Source of the DNA: UBA2030 sp049969475
GTDB lineage: Bacteria > Bacteroidota > Bacteroidia > Bacteroidales > TTA-H9
Reading direction: 5' to 3'
Assembly (NCBI GenBank): GCA_049969475.1
Contig: JBMFOU010000006.1
Coordinates: 58,466-122,465, forward strand
DNA length: 64,000 bases
The notes beneath the pieces were generated by a model. It was not told where the DNA came from. It saw only the letters and a list, made by a program, of their open reading frames with translations, and searched no databases. Positions 1 through 8,117 of this stretch are shown one piece after another. Each line of letters opens with the position of its first letter. The stretch's first letter is position 1. A program made the translations under genes and the position numbers.

Positions 1-66
1 GGCATTTGCAACATATAAAAGAATTGCAAGTACAAACAAAAACTTGCTCAATAACTGTTTTTTCAT
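1..66 (-). CDS. N-terminal signal peptide of a cut-off exported protein
   Basis: The minus strand opens with ATG at 66 and encodes a lysine start followed by a hydrophobic stretch (MKKQLLSKFLFVLAILLYV), which is a typical signal peptide. The gene runs off the left edge after 22 codons, so its product cannot be named. Its ATG overlaps the TGA stop of the DUF4907 gene by four bases (ATGA), so the two are probably translationally coupled. From family knowledge, DUF4907 genes often sit next to kelch-repeat or galactose-oxidase-like secreted proteins; that identity here is only a guess. Confidence 0.6.
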   Translation of the reverse strand, partial: MKKQLLSKFLFVLAILLYVANA

Positions 67-458
67 GGTTTGTCGGTTAAAGCGGATTCTGACGGAATAA
101 CTCCCATGGAATCAAGTTCCTGCTGACTTATGGCAGGAGGTATAATATTGTTTCGTAATTTCTTGACAACTAATTGGGCTATTCGGCTGGCCTGCAAACT
201 ATCTGAAAAGGATATTTTCCTTCCAATGGATGGTATAAATGGTTGATTAATAAAAGGTTTATCTTTTTTCAAAATTCGATATCCCCAACCTTTCTTATCA
301 ACCCGATATACCTGAATTGCAAGGCTGTCAGTGGTCTTATCGTTTTTTGGCAGGGGCCGATTGCCCATGGGTTGACAACCTCCATACCCCCACAAAAAAA
401 TGAAAATCCATCCCCAGCGAAAGCTCATTGTTGGTCCAGTAAAAATAAATTCTGTCAA
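63..458 (-). CDS. DUF4907 family protein, probable lipoprotein
   Basis: The 131-residue product has a hydrophobic N-terminus ending in YGGC, a plausible lipobox. The core (residues about 50-125) carries GWGYRI, QPFIPS, and a helix leading to a PAIS..ELDSMGV end, which I recognise as the DUF4907 pattern of Bacteroidota. No function is established for the family. Met11 (codon at 428-426) gives a more normal lipoprotein leader than Met1 and may be the true start. The stop overlaps the start of the next gene by four bases, indicating an operon running off the window. Confidence 0.65.
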   Translation of the reverse strand: MTEFIFTGPTMSFRWGWIFIFLWGYGGCQPMGNRPLPKNDKTTDSLAIQVYRVDKKGWGYRILKKDKPFINQPFIPSIGRKISFSDSLQASRIAQLVVKKLRNNIIPPAISQQELDSMGVIPSESALTDKP

Positions 459-551
459 ATTTAGTAAGTTTTAATGGTTTCTTTTAACCGATGAGTTAAT
501 GACCATATAAAAGCATCCGATGTTGCATTTTGTACCTCAAGGTTGCTGATA

Positions 552-1448
552 TTATTCCAGGGGTTCGTAGGTGTAGTCGTAGCGCAGATACTGGGGGGCT
601 GAGGCATAGGCCGGACCGGTAATCACTTTCTGCTGAACCAGCCTGTCGTTTTCATCATACATACGAATAATTTCGCTGAAAAGACTTCCATCGGCCAGCC
701 TGGTGATTTCACGCATCAAGCGCCCTTGGTCATCATACACTGATTCAATCCTTTTTTCCGGTGCTCCGGCGACCTTTTCTCTGGCCCCGAGTACCTGTTC
801 TCCATTTCTAGCTAAAATTTCAAACTCCTGTATTGCATCTCCTTCACTATTGAAAACGATGGTCTTTACCAACTGTCCTTCAGGTGAATATTCATAAACC
901 GTTCTGGAAAATTCTTCTTCTTTTTCCTCGATTTTTTCTACTAGAACCCCCTTTTTATTGTATATCATCTTTTTTTCTGCGGAGATGCCTTCGCCAGGTA
1001 TTTCGGTGTACTCCCTTATAAGTAAATGACCCTCATACTCTTTGCGGACGATTTCTTCCGTTTCGTTTTCATCGGTTATTCTTCGGGTTTCTGTCAGAAG
1101 GCCTTCGGTATTGTAGCGATAAATCTCCCTGTCGTTGGAACTATCGGCGTAGAATATGATTTTTTTATCAATTTTTCCGTCGGATTTATAATGTGTTTCT
1201 TCCCGAAACGAGAACTCCTGTCCTGGATCGGTTTCAGTATAGACGGATAAACGACCGGCCTCGTCATACTGCCAGTTCATAATATACTCAGGCTCACCGA
1301 GCGAGTCGTACTGGCACTCAAAAATTTTGTATCCCCTGGCATCAAAATGTTCCTCAACCACAGGCATGCTTATATATTCCTGTTCGGGAAGAAATTCGGC
1401 CCCCCGGAAAACGGTTCGGGTTACTTTTAGTTTGTAGGCTTGCGACAT
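552..1448 (-). CDS. YD/RHS-like repeat protein, function unknown
   Basis: The 298-residue product has no signal peptide and no membrane segment. It is built of repeated short strand-turn units of the type Y(D/E)..G.L...., for example YDEAGRLS, YNTEGLLT, YNKKGVLV, YSPEGQLV, YDDQGRLM and YDENDRLV. This spacing of about 20-25 residues resembles the beta-hairpin YD repeats of RHS-type and MORN-like proteins. There is no toxin tip and no secretion signal, so it is more likely a cytoplasmic repeat scaffold than an RHS toxin. I do not recognise a specific family. It is divergent from the peptidase gene at 1567. Confidence 0.6.
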   Translation of the reverse strand: MSQAYKLKVTRTVFRGAEFLPEQEYISMPVVEEHFDARGYKIFECQYDSLGEPEYIMNWQYDEAGRLSVYTETDPGQEFSFREETHYKSDGKIDKKIIFYADSSNDREIYRYNTEGLLTETRRITDENETEEIVRKEYEGHLLIREYTEIPGEGISAEKKMIYNKKGVLVEKIEEKEEEFSRTVYEYSPEGQLVKTIVFNSEGDAIQEFEILARNGEQVLGAREKVAGAPEKRIESVYDDQGRLMREITRLADGSLFSEIIRMYDENDRLVQQKVITGPAYASAPQYLRYDYTYEPLE

Positions 1449-1473
1449 GGGTTTTTGCTGTAAAATTAGTGAT

Positions 1474-1497
1474 TATTGCCTGCCGGGCAATATTTTT
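1474..1497. repeat. Inverted repeat in a divergent intergenic region
   Basis: TATTGCC (1474-1480) and GGCAATA (1486-1492) are perfect 7-base arms around a 5-base loop, followed by TTTTT on the plus strand. It looks like a small intrinsic terminator, but no plus-strand gene precedes it. It may instead be a regulatory hairpin or operator between the divergent genes at 1448 and 1567. Confidence 0.4.
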
Positions 1498-1519
1498 AGA
1501 ATCTCCTTTCTCATTTATC

Positions 1520-1527
1520 TATTTTTG
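1520..1527 (+). promoter_or_regulatory. Bacteroidota -7 promoter element for the peptidase gene
   Basis: TATTTTTG matches the Bacteroidota -7 consensus TAnnTTTG exactly. A weak T-rich -33 region lies at about 1493-1497. The predicted transcript starts near 1534, about 33 bases before the ATG at 1567. Confidence 0.5.
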
Positions 1528-1566
1528 CCTCTCATTCATTACACCAAACTTTAACTTGTTTTCTCT

Positions 1567-3696
1567 ATGAAAAAGTATCAATTTCACTTCATTATGTCAT
1601 TTTTTATACTCCTGTGGGCCAATTCGTGCGGAGATAGCAAAAAGCTGGTTTATCCCGAAACCCGTAAAGTGGATTCTGTAGATGAGTACTTTGGAGTCAA
1701 AATTTCCGATCCTTATCGTTGGCTCGAAAATGACACCTCGGCTGAGACGGTGGAATGGGTTAAGGCTCAAAATGAAGTTACTCAGAAATACCTTTCGGCT
1801 ATTCCTTTCCGTCAGGCGCTTAAGAATTACTACACAAGCATCTGGGATTATCCAAAGTATGGAGTTCCTTTTAGTAAGAAAAATCTCTACTTTTATTTTA
1901 AGAACGATGGCATGCAAAACCAAAGCGTGCTGTACGTTCAGGAAGGATTGGATGGTGAGCCCAGGGTATTGCTCGATCCCAACAAGCTGTCGGCTGATGG
2001 AACCACTGCCCTGGCTTCTCTTGCTGTGAGTAAGGACGCGCGTTACCTTGCTTATTCCATCGCTAAGGCAGGAAGCGACTGGAATGAAATTTTTGTGCTC
2101 GATATTGCCACGGGCAAAACGCTTCCTGACCATATCCAATGGGTGAAATTTTCCGGGATGGCATGGAAGGGCGATGGGTTTTATTACAGTCGCTACGATG
2201 CACCTGCCCCGGGTCGTGAGCTCTCCAAGAAAAATGAAAATCAAAAGGTCTTTTATCACAAGTTGGGAGATGATCCCCAAAACGATGAGCTGGTATGGTC
2301 CGACTCTGAGCATCCACTGCGCACTTTTGGGGCATCGGTAACCGATGATGAACGTTTTCTGATTATCAGCGAAAGCGAATCCACCTACGGCAATATTCTT
2401 CATGTTAAAGATCTGTCACGCCCAGGCTCTCCTTTTGTTCAAATTGGTGATAGTTTTGAATATGAATACCATGTGGTAGATAATATAGACAATAACCTGC
2501 TGGTACTCACCAACTATATGGCCCCCCGGCGCAAGGCCCTGCTGATTGATGCCACAAATGCCAGCCCTTCTGGATGGAAAACTATTATCCCTGAAAAAGA
2601 ACAGGTGCTGGAAGGTATTTACCTGGCCAACGGAAAGATTATCGGCCTTTATATGCAGGATGCCTGTCACCACGCCTATGTTTACGATCAGAGCGGCCGT
2701 CAAACGGGAGAACTGGCCCTGCCAGGCATCGGTACGCTAAGCGGTTTCAGTAGTGAAAAGGATAAGGATGTGGCCTTCTATGCTTTCACCTCTTATACTT
2801 TTCCAACCACGATCTATAAATATTCGGTAAGCAATAATACCAGCGAGGTTTTCCGCAAACCTGAGATTCGGTTTAATCCTGATGATTTCGTAACGGAACA
2901 GATTTTTTTCCAGAGCAAGGACGGTACCAGGGTTCCAATGTTCCTGACTTATAAAAAGGGTCTTACCAGGGATGGAAATAATCCGGCCTTACTATACGGA
3001 TACGGTGGATTCAACATCAGTCTTACCCCTTCGTTTAGCATTGCTGTAATACCTTTCCTTGAAAATGGGGGCATTTATGCAGTTGCTAATCTCAGAGGGG
3101 GAGGCGAGTATGGTGAGGAGTGGCACCAGGCCGGTACCCGTCTTAATAAGCAGAACGTTTTCGATGATTTTATTGCGGCGGCCGAATATCTCGTACAGAA
3201 TAAATATACTTCTCCTTCGCGCCTGGCCATTAACGGTGGAAGTAATGGCGGGCTGCTAATCGGCGCTGTGCTCAACCAGCGTCCCGACCTCTTTGCCGCA
3301 GCTGTGCCCGAAGTGGGTGTTATGGATATGCTACGTTATCACCGCTTTACTATTGGCTGGGCCTGGGCCAGCGACTATGGAACCTCCGAAGAAAGTGAGG
3401 AAATGTTCCGCTACTTGCTCAGCTATTCTCCTCTGCATAACATTAAGCCCGGGACAAAATATGCGGCCGTAATGGTCATGACTGCCGATCATGACGATAG
3501 AGTAGTGCCCGCCCATTCATTCAAATATGCGGCTACCCTCCAGGCCGCTCAGGGAGGCGATGCTCCCGTACTCATCCGCATTGAGGAAAAAGCGGGTCAT
3601 GGAGCTGGGAAGCCTACGGCCAAGGTTATCGAAAATGTAACGGATAAGTTCGCCTTTATCATGTATAACCTGAAAATGAATCCTTCTCTCAAATGA
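1567..3696 (+). CDS. Prolyl oligopeptidase family serine peptidase (S9A), lipoprotein
   Basis: This 709-residue enzyme matches the usual length of prolyl oligopeptidases, which cleave short peptides after proline. The N-terminus (FFILLWANSCGDS) is a lipoprotein signal, so it acts in the periplasm or on the outer membrane. Residues about 30-430 form the seven-bladed propeller that gates substrate size; it begins with the S9A hallmark DPYRWLEND. The alpha/beta-hydrolase domain carries the triad: Ser559 in GGSNGG, Asp643 in DHDDRVVP and His678 in KAGHGAGK. The conserved YGYGGF oxyanion region is also present. All catalytic elements are intact. It is monocistronic: a divergent gene lies upstream and a 424-base gap follows. 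Confidence 0.93.
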   Translation: MKKYQFHFIMSFFILLWANSCGDSKKLVYPETRKVDSVDEYFGVKISDPYRWLENDTSAETVEWVKAQNEVTQKYLSAIPFRQALKNYYTSIWDYPKYGVPFSKKNLYFYFKNDGMQNQSVLYVQEGLDGEPRVLLDPNKLSADGTTALASLAVSKDARYLAYSIAKAGSDWNEIFVLDIATGKTLPDHIQWVKFSGMAWKGDGFYYSRYDAPAPGRELSKKNENQKVFYHKLGDDPQNDELVWSDSEHPLRTFGASVTDDERFLIISESESTYGNILHVKDLSRPGSPFVQIGDSFEYEYHVVDNIDNNLLVLTNYMAPRRKALLIDATNASPSGWKTIIPEKEQVLEGIYLANGKIIGLYMQDACHHAYVYDQSGRQTGELALPGIGTLSGFSSEKDKDVAFYAFTSYTFPTTIYKYSVSNNTSEVFRKPEIRFNPDDFVTEQIFFQSKDGTRVPMFLTYKKGLTRDGNNPALLYGYGGFNISLTPSFSIAVIPFLENGGIYAVANLRGGGEYGEEWHQAGTRLNKQNVFDDFIAAAEYLVQNKYTSPSRLAINGGSNGGLLIGAVLNQRPDLFAAAVPEVGVMDMLRYHRFTIGWAWASDYGTSEESEEMFRYLLSYSPLHNIKPGTKYAAVMVMTADHDDRVVPAHSFKYAATLQAAQGGDAPVLIRIEEKAGHGAGKPTAKVIENVTDKFAFIMYNLKMNPSLK

Positions 3697-4120
3697 TAAT
3701 TCTTCTTCTGATTTGGGCTCATTGCTTCCGGTAACAGATAGCATTTGCTAAAAAAAGTCAGGCTTCTCATAGATTACTTCAATGAAATGAGTAGGCGAAG
3801 TGGCTGCAATGAGGCTGCTTCGCCTGCTTATCTGTTAAATAGAAGTTTATGATAATCAAATCCTTTCTGAGTGCATTTCTGTCGTCTGGGTTCATATTTT
3901 TAATTATTCGGCCAAGGTACTTTATAACGACTATGTTTATGAGCAACATTAACGGGATGACCCCGTGATACCAATAATGCCTGGTTGTTGGATGTTTAGT
4001 TATATTTCGGTAAGAATGACACCTTATGGTCTGATTTTTAAGATGCAAAGCATAGTTGCATAATTGTTCGTCAAGGTTCCGAGGCTTTCATTATTTTCGC
4101 AGACCTAACAGAATTCAAAA
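3697..4120. other. Intergenic region of 424 bases with one hairpin
   Basis: I see no convincing gene here. An 89-codon minus-strand frame at 3779-4048 has no recognisable domain or start context and I leave it out. The region holds an inverted repeat (AGGCGAAG at 3793-3800, CTTCGCCT at 3818-3825) and presumably the promoter of the glutaredoxin-like gene. A weak -7-like TATTTTCG lies at 4092-4099. Confidence 0.5.
3793..3825. repeat. Perfect 8-bp inverted repeat with a 17-nt loop
   Basis: AGGCGAAG and CTTCGCCT are exact reverse complements. No T-run follows on either strand, so this is not a clear intrinsic terminator. It lies about 100 bases after the peptidase gene and may stabilise or end that transcript. 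Confidence 0.45.
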
Positions 4121-4549
4121 ATGATGAGGAAGAAATTACTTACTCTGACTATTGGGCTGGTTATCGGAGTATTGGGAACAGCCCCTGCTGCTTATGCTCA
4201 ACAGGTTAATAATCTGGCGGCTTCTGACAGCCTTACCCTCACACTGCAGCAGGTAGATAGTATTTCGCAATTCTTACCTGTAATGTACAGCAATAAGGGC
4301 TGCGGCAGATGTGTAACCGCTGCGCGGTACTTTGACGAGAAGAAAATTCCTAACCTTAAACTCGACCTGGCCATTCAGCCCAACGGGCAAGTTATGTACC
4401 AACTGGCGTCAAGGGCGGCAGGAAAGCCCAACATTGCCATCATGTATCCTGTAGTTGCTTACAAAGGTGTGGTGTATTACGGAGAATATCCGCTTAATGA
4501 ATTCCTTGAGAAATTTTCAGCATCTTATCAAAGCTCTGCCAAACAATAA
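4121..4549 (+). CDS. Exported glutaredoxin-like thiol-redox protein
   Basis: The 142-residue protein has a clear signal peptide (MMRKKLLTLTIGLVIGVLG, cleavage after AYAQ). The mature part has a thioredoxin-fold active site, NKGCGRCVTAARYFDEKKIP, giving a CGRC dithiol. A later MYPVVAYKG segment fits the cis-proline strand. It probably reduces, isomerises or senses disulfides in the periplasm. Its partner is unknown. The gene lies 62 bases upstream of porZ with a small hairpin between, so the two may share a transcript. ATG 4121 and ATG 4124 are both possible starts. The exact subfamily is uncertain. Confidence 0.75.
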   Translation: MMRKKLLTLTIGLVIGVLGTAPAAYAQQVNNLAASDSLTLTLQQVDSISQFLPVMYSNKGCGRCVTAARYFDEKKIPNLKLDLAIQPNGQVMYQLASRAAGKPNIAIMYPVVAYKGVVYYGEYPLNEFLEKFSASYQSSAKQ

Positions 4550-4575
4550 TCCTGATTCCTTACGTTTTTATGGAT

Positions 4576-4589
4576 GGGCGGTTCCGCCC
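4576..4589. repeat. GC-rich 6-bp hairpin between the glutaredoxin-like gene and porZ
   Basis: GGGCGG and CCGCCC pair perfectly around a 2-base loop, followed by GTGTTTTGC. This could be a partial terminator or an mRNA-processing hairpin that separates expression of the two genes. Confidence 0.45.
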
Positions 4590-4611
4590 GTGTTTTGCTT
4601 AAAATTATTTT

Positions 4612-6927
4612 ATGAAATCTTTCAAGTTTTCTACAATTCTGATAATTAACCTGCTATTTTGCTTCTTTTCCGGGGCGCAGACTGCCTTATATCAATGGCG
4701 TGATCATTTGCCTTATTCCAAAGGAATTGCCATAGAGCTCATCAATCAGAGCCTTTGGACGGCCACTCCTTATGGTTTGTTTTACTACGATCCGCAGTAT
4801 CAGAGTATTTCGCGGCTTAATAAGGTAAACGGCCTCTCGGATGTAGGTATTGCCGACATGGTTTACAGTGAAACATATAAAACCCTGGTGGTGGCTTACT
4901 CCAACACGAACCTCGATCTGGTGAAGGAAGGACGGGTAGTGAACCTGAGTGATATTAAACGTAAACCCATTCTTGGAAATAAAGTCATTAACCGCATTAC
5001 GCTGCGCGACAAACTGGCTTATCTTTCCTGCGGTTTTGGTATCGTAGTAGTCGATATCGATCGCGAGGAAATAAGAGACACGTGGTACATAGGGCCGGAT
5101 GGGGCCTTTATTAACGTGCTGGATATTACTTTCGACGATACCTATTTCTATGCCGCTACAGCCGAAGGAATTTATCGCGCTGAAATAAGCAACCCCTTTC
5201 TCTCGTTCTATGGTTCATGGGAGAAAATGACCCAGGTACCGGTACCCAATGGCCGCTACAATGTCATCCGTTATTTCGATGGCCGACTGGTGGTAAATAA
5301 CAACAATCCGGCCTATAACGATGATACCATTTTCATTTTTAACCAGGCTACTCAGGAGTGGAGCAAGCTGAATGTTTATAATAATCCTGATTGTTACCGT
5401 ATCAGCGTAAGAGGCGATAAAATTGTGCTGGCCTTCGAGTCTGCCATTCACGTATATGGGCCGGGTATGAAATTTCAGCTTGTATCTTTCGCCCCTTCAG
5501 GCATGTCTGTATTACCCAGGGATGGGGTGTTTGATAAGGAGGGTAATTTCTGGTATGCCGATGCCCGCTGGGGACTGGTGAAGACCTGGGGCGATGGCTG
5601 GAACGGCGAAGCCTACACACCCAATGGTCCCTATTCGGTGAATGTATTCGATATGGACATGGCTGGAAACTCCTTGTGGGTTGCTTCTGGTGGAAGAAAA
5701 GGCACCTGGGAAGCCCTTTATATGAAAGATGGTGTTTATCATTACGATGGGACACAATGGAATAACTACAACCGAACCAATACCCCATCTTTCGATTCAA
5801 TCATGGATATGGTTTGTGTGGCTGTTGACCCGAAAAATCCTGCCAGGGCTTTTGCGGGGAGTTGGGGCCAGGGTTTGCTGGAGTTTAATGAAAACGGCCT
5901 TCACAAAGTTTGGGACGAGACCAATAGCACGCTCGAGGGTTTTGTGGCTGCGCCCAAGATGATTACCATAAGTGGGGTGGCTTTTGATGAGCAAAACAAC
6001 CTTTGGGTTGCCAACAGCGGAGCTCTTACAGGGCTTCATCGCATGAGTCCCGATGGCACTTGGAAGGCTTTCCCTCTGGGCGGGAGTGCTTCGGGCCTCG
6101 ACTTGGGTAATATGATGGTGGACAGGGTCGGTCAAAAATGGATTCTGCTTCGTAAAGACCATAGCGTTCTTGTTGTGAACGAAAAAAACACCCAGGGTCC
6201 TATTTATAAAATCCTGACCTCTGCTGCGGGTAATGGGGCATTACCGGGAAACCGGGTCTTTAGTTTTGCCAGCGATCTCGATGGAGCTGTTTGGCTAGGT
6301 ACCGATGCCGGCGTAGCTGTAATCTATAACCCTTCCGCCATTTTTAGTGGAAGTGGTTTCGATGCCCAGCGTGTCTTGATAGAACAAGATGGATATGTGC
6401 AATATCTGCTTGAAAATGAAACTGTAACCGCAATAGCCATTGACGGGGCCAACCGTAAGTGGATGGGTACTGAAAAAGCCGGGGTTTTTCTTTTTTCGCC
6501 TGATGGCACCAAGGAGATTTATCATTTTACAGAAGATAATAGTCCATTGCTGTCTAATTCTATTATTGATATAGCCATTGCAGGCGATGGGGAGGTTTTT
6601 ATCGCCACCTCAGCGGGAATCGTCGGATTTAAGGGCGATTCTCCCTCTCCCAGCGGAGATACCAGCGAAGTGTATGCCTACCCCAATCCGGTCAGGCCTT
6701 CGTATGACGGCCCCATAGCTATCAAGGGTTTACCCCGAAATACTGATGTAAAAATTGCCTCTCTTAGTGGTAAACTGGTTTACCATACAGTGGCCAATGG
6801 CACACAGGCCGTATGGAACGGTCGAGATTACGACGGTAAGCGCGTTCAAAGCGGGGTTTACCTTGTATTTGTGGCCAATGAAGACGGTTCAGAAACCGTA
6901 GCAACTAAAATTCTTTTTATCAATTAG
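4612..6927 (+). CDS. porZ: T9SS attachment-complex protein PorZ
   Basis: PorZ belongs to the surface complex that attaches T9SS cargo to anionic lipopolysaccharide, where it hands the glycolipid to the sortase PorU. The 771-residue length agrees with P. gingivalis PorZ (about 776). There is an N-terminal signal peptide ending SGAQ. Next come two seven-bladed propeller regions of two-component-regulator type, with motifs such as LWTATPYGLFYYD and GAVWLGTDAGVAVIYN. A C-terminal T9SS-type domain starts at YAYPNPVRPSYDGPIAIKG (about residue 687). The family-typical opening WRDHLPYSKG is present. Finding it implies that the organism has a T9SS. No other T9SS core gene is adjacent. Confidence 0.85.
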   Translation: MKSFKFSTILIINLLFCFFSGAQTALYQWRDHLPYSKGIAIELINQSLWTATPYGLFYYDPQYQSISRLNKVNGLSDVGIADMVYSETYKTLVVAYSNTNLDLVKEGRVVNLSDIKRKPILGNKVINRITLRDKLAYLSCGFGIVVVDIDREEIRDTWYIGPDGAFINVLDITFDDTYFYAATAEGIYRAEISNPFLSFYGSWEKMTQVPVPNGRYNVIRYFDGRLVVNNNNPAYNDDTIFIFNQATQEWSKLNVYNNPDCYRISVRGDKIVLAFESAIHVYGPGMKFQLVSFAPSGMSVLPRDGVFDKEGNFWYADARWGLVKTWGDGWNGEAYTPNGPYSVNVFDMDMAGNSLWVASGGRKGTWEALYMKDGVYHYDGTQWNNYNRTNTPSFDSIMDMVCVAVDPKNPARAFAGSWGQGLLEFNENGLHKVWDETNSTLEGFVAAPKMITISGVAFDEQNNLWVANSGALTGLHRMSPDGTWKAFPLGGSASGLDLGNMMVDRVGQKWILLRKDHSVLVVNEKNTQGPIYKILTSAAGNGALPGNRVFSFASDLDGAVWLGTDAGVAVIYNPSAIFSGSGFDAQRVLIEQDGYVQYLLENETVTAIAIDGANRKWMGTEKAGVFLFSPDGTKEIYHFTEDNSPLLSNSIIDIAIAGDGEVFIATSAGIVGFKGDSPSPSGDTSEVYAYPNPVRPSYDGPIAIKGLPRNTDVKIASLSGKLVYHTVANGTQAVWNGRDYDGKRVQSGVYLVFVANEDGSETVATKILFIN

Positions 6928-7010
6928 TTTCTGCTTGATATTTATATTCGCAAAAATTAGAGCTAACCTTCCTTAGGGTATGGATTGAACACAACTTTAC
7001 CCAGCTACTT

Positions 7011-7041
7011 TTTGTTACTACTGAAGCTTTGTTGTAATTTG
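7011..7041 (+). promoter_or_regulatory. Candidate promoter of the yitT-like gene
   Basis: TTTG at 7011-7014 lies 20 nt from TAATTTG at 7035-7041, close to the Bacteroidota -33/-7 pair. Transcription would begin about 7047, right at the annotated ATG (7046). The mRNA would therefore be leaderless, or translation starts at GTG 7121. Confidence 0.5.
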
Positions 7042-7045
7042 CAGT

Positions 7046-7996
7046 ATGCGAAAATTTGGCATCAGCGCTTCAGGTTTTATTACCCGTAGGGGCCTCTCGG
7101 CCTATGCTTATGCGCGACAGGTGATACGTGTGCGAACCACTATCAAGCATTTGATAAGGGATATACTAATTATTACCCTCGGAGTTTTTTCAGCAGGGTT
7201 TGGCCTGAAAGGATTTCTTTTGCCTAATTCTCTGATCGATGGCGGAATTACGGGTGTATCACTTATTATCAACCGCCTCACATCGCTTGATCTTGGGCTT
7301 TTGGTAATAATAATCAATATCCCTTTTATATGGCTGGGCTACCGCCAGGTAAGCAGGGTTTTTGGGATCCGAAGCGGATTGGCCATTGTCGGGCTTTCGC
7401 TGGTGTTGGCGTTCGTGGATTTTCCAATCATCACCCACGACCGGCTTCTGATTTCCGTGTTTGGAGGCTTTTTTCTGGGAGCTGGTATTGGTTTGGCTGT
7501 AAGGGGTGGGGCGGTTATTGACGGAACGGAGGTATTGGCCGTTTACCTTACCAGGGGCTCTGGCCTCACCATCGGCGACTTCATCCTTCTTTTCAATGTC
7601 ATCCTCTTCTCTATTGCTGCCTGGCTCTTCGATGTAGAAACAGCCCTCTATTCTATTCTGATTTATCTGGCTGCCAGTAAAACCGTGGATTATATTGTAG
7701 AAGGCGTGGATGAGTACCTGGGGGTTATGATTATCTCCCCTCATTCGGATGAAATTCGGGAAATGATCGTAAAAAAGTTAGGAAAAGGGGTTACCGTTTT
7801 TTGCGGTAAACGGGGCTATACCCGTAAAAGTCTGCAGCCCGCTAACATTGAAATCGTTTATACGGTTATCACCCGTCTCGAGGTGGGCCGTCTTCGTAAG
7901 GAAATCGAACAAATTGACCCTAACGCCTTTATTGTCATCAACAACGTGAAAGATGCCGTGGGTGGCATGATTAAACAAAAAACTATCGCCCATTAA
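7046..7996 (+). CDS. YitT family membrane protein (DUF161 plus DUF2179)
   Basis: The 316-residue protein has about five to six hydrophobic helices within residues 36-215, followed by a soluble C-terminal DUF2179 domain (from about 225, EYLGVMIISPHSDEIREMI to NNVKDAVGG). This is the YitT/YqfU layout, and the family's GGITGVSLI loop is visible. The molecular function is not established; a transport role is suspected. The 25 residues before VIRVRTTIKHLIRD look unlike other family members, and the promoter places the transcript start at the ATG. GTG at 7121 (codon 26) is thus a good alternative start. The gene stands alone between porZ and a lipoprotein gene. Confidence 0.85.
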   Translation: MRKFGISASGFITRRGLSAYAYARQVIRVRTTIKHLIRDILIITLGVFSAGFGLKGFLLPNSLIDGGITGVSLIINRLTSLDLGLLVIIINIPFIWLGYRQVSRVFGIRSGLAIVGLSLVLAFVDFPIITHDRLLISVFGGFFLGAGIGLAVRGGAVIDGTEVLAVYLTRGSGLTIGDFILLFNVILFSIAAWLFDVETALYSILIYLAASKTVDYIVEGVDEYLGVMIISPHSDEIREMIVKKLGKGVTVFCGKRGYTRKSLQPANIEIVYTVITRLEVGRLRKEIEQIDPNAFIVINNVKDAVGGMIKQKTIAH

Positions 7997-8028
7997 TCGG
8001 GTTAAACCTCTTTAATTTACATTTATCT

Positions 8029-8036
8029 TACTTTTG
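8029..8036 (+). promoter_or_regulatory. -7 promoter element that decides the start of the next gene
   Basis: TACTTTTG is an exact TAnnTTTG match. It puts the transcript start near 8043. The upstream in-frame codon at 8034 is therefore not transcribed, which supports ATG 8118 as the start of the lipoprotein. Confidence 0.55.
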
Positions 8037-8117
8037 CACCAAGGTCGGTCTGGCTCTGCTTCACACATGCTGACAAAAGGCTGTCCTTATTGCTTTAACC
8101 AAACTTTTTGCAAACTC

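Noticed and set aside
552..1448. RHS/YD polymorphic toxin
   Set aside because: The repeats are YD-like, but there is no secretion signal, no core-closing motif, no toxin tip and no adjacent immunity gene.
1597..2403. A 268-codon minus-strand open frame inside the prolyl oligopeptidase gene
   Set aside because: It lies entirely within a confidently identified gene and shows no domain, signal or start context.
3779..4048. An 89-codon minus-strand open frame in the gap after the peptidase gene
   Set aside because: The amino-acid pattern is not protein-like, there is no promoter, and an inverted repeat lies within it. I treat it as a chance frame.
8034..8117. N-terminal extension of the DUF4249-like lipoprotein
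   Set aside because: The promoter -7 element overlaps this start, and the signal peptide begins at 8118.
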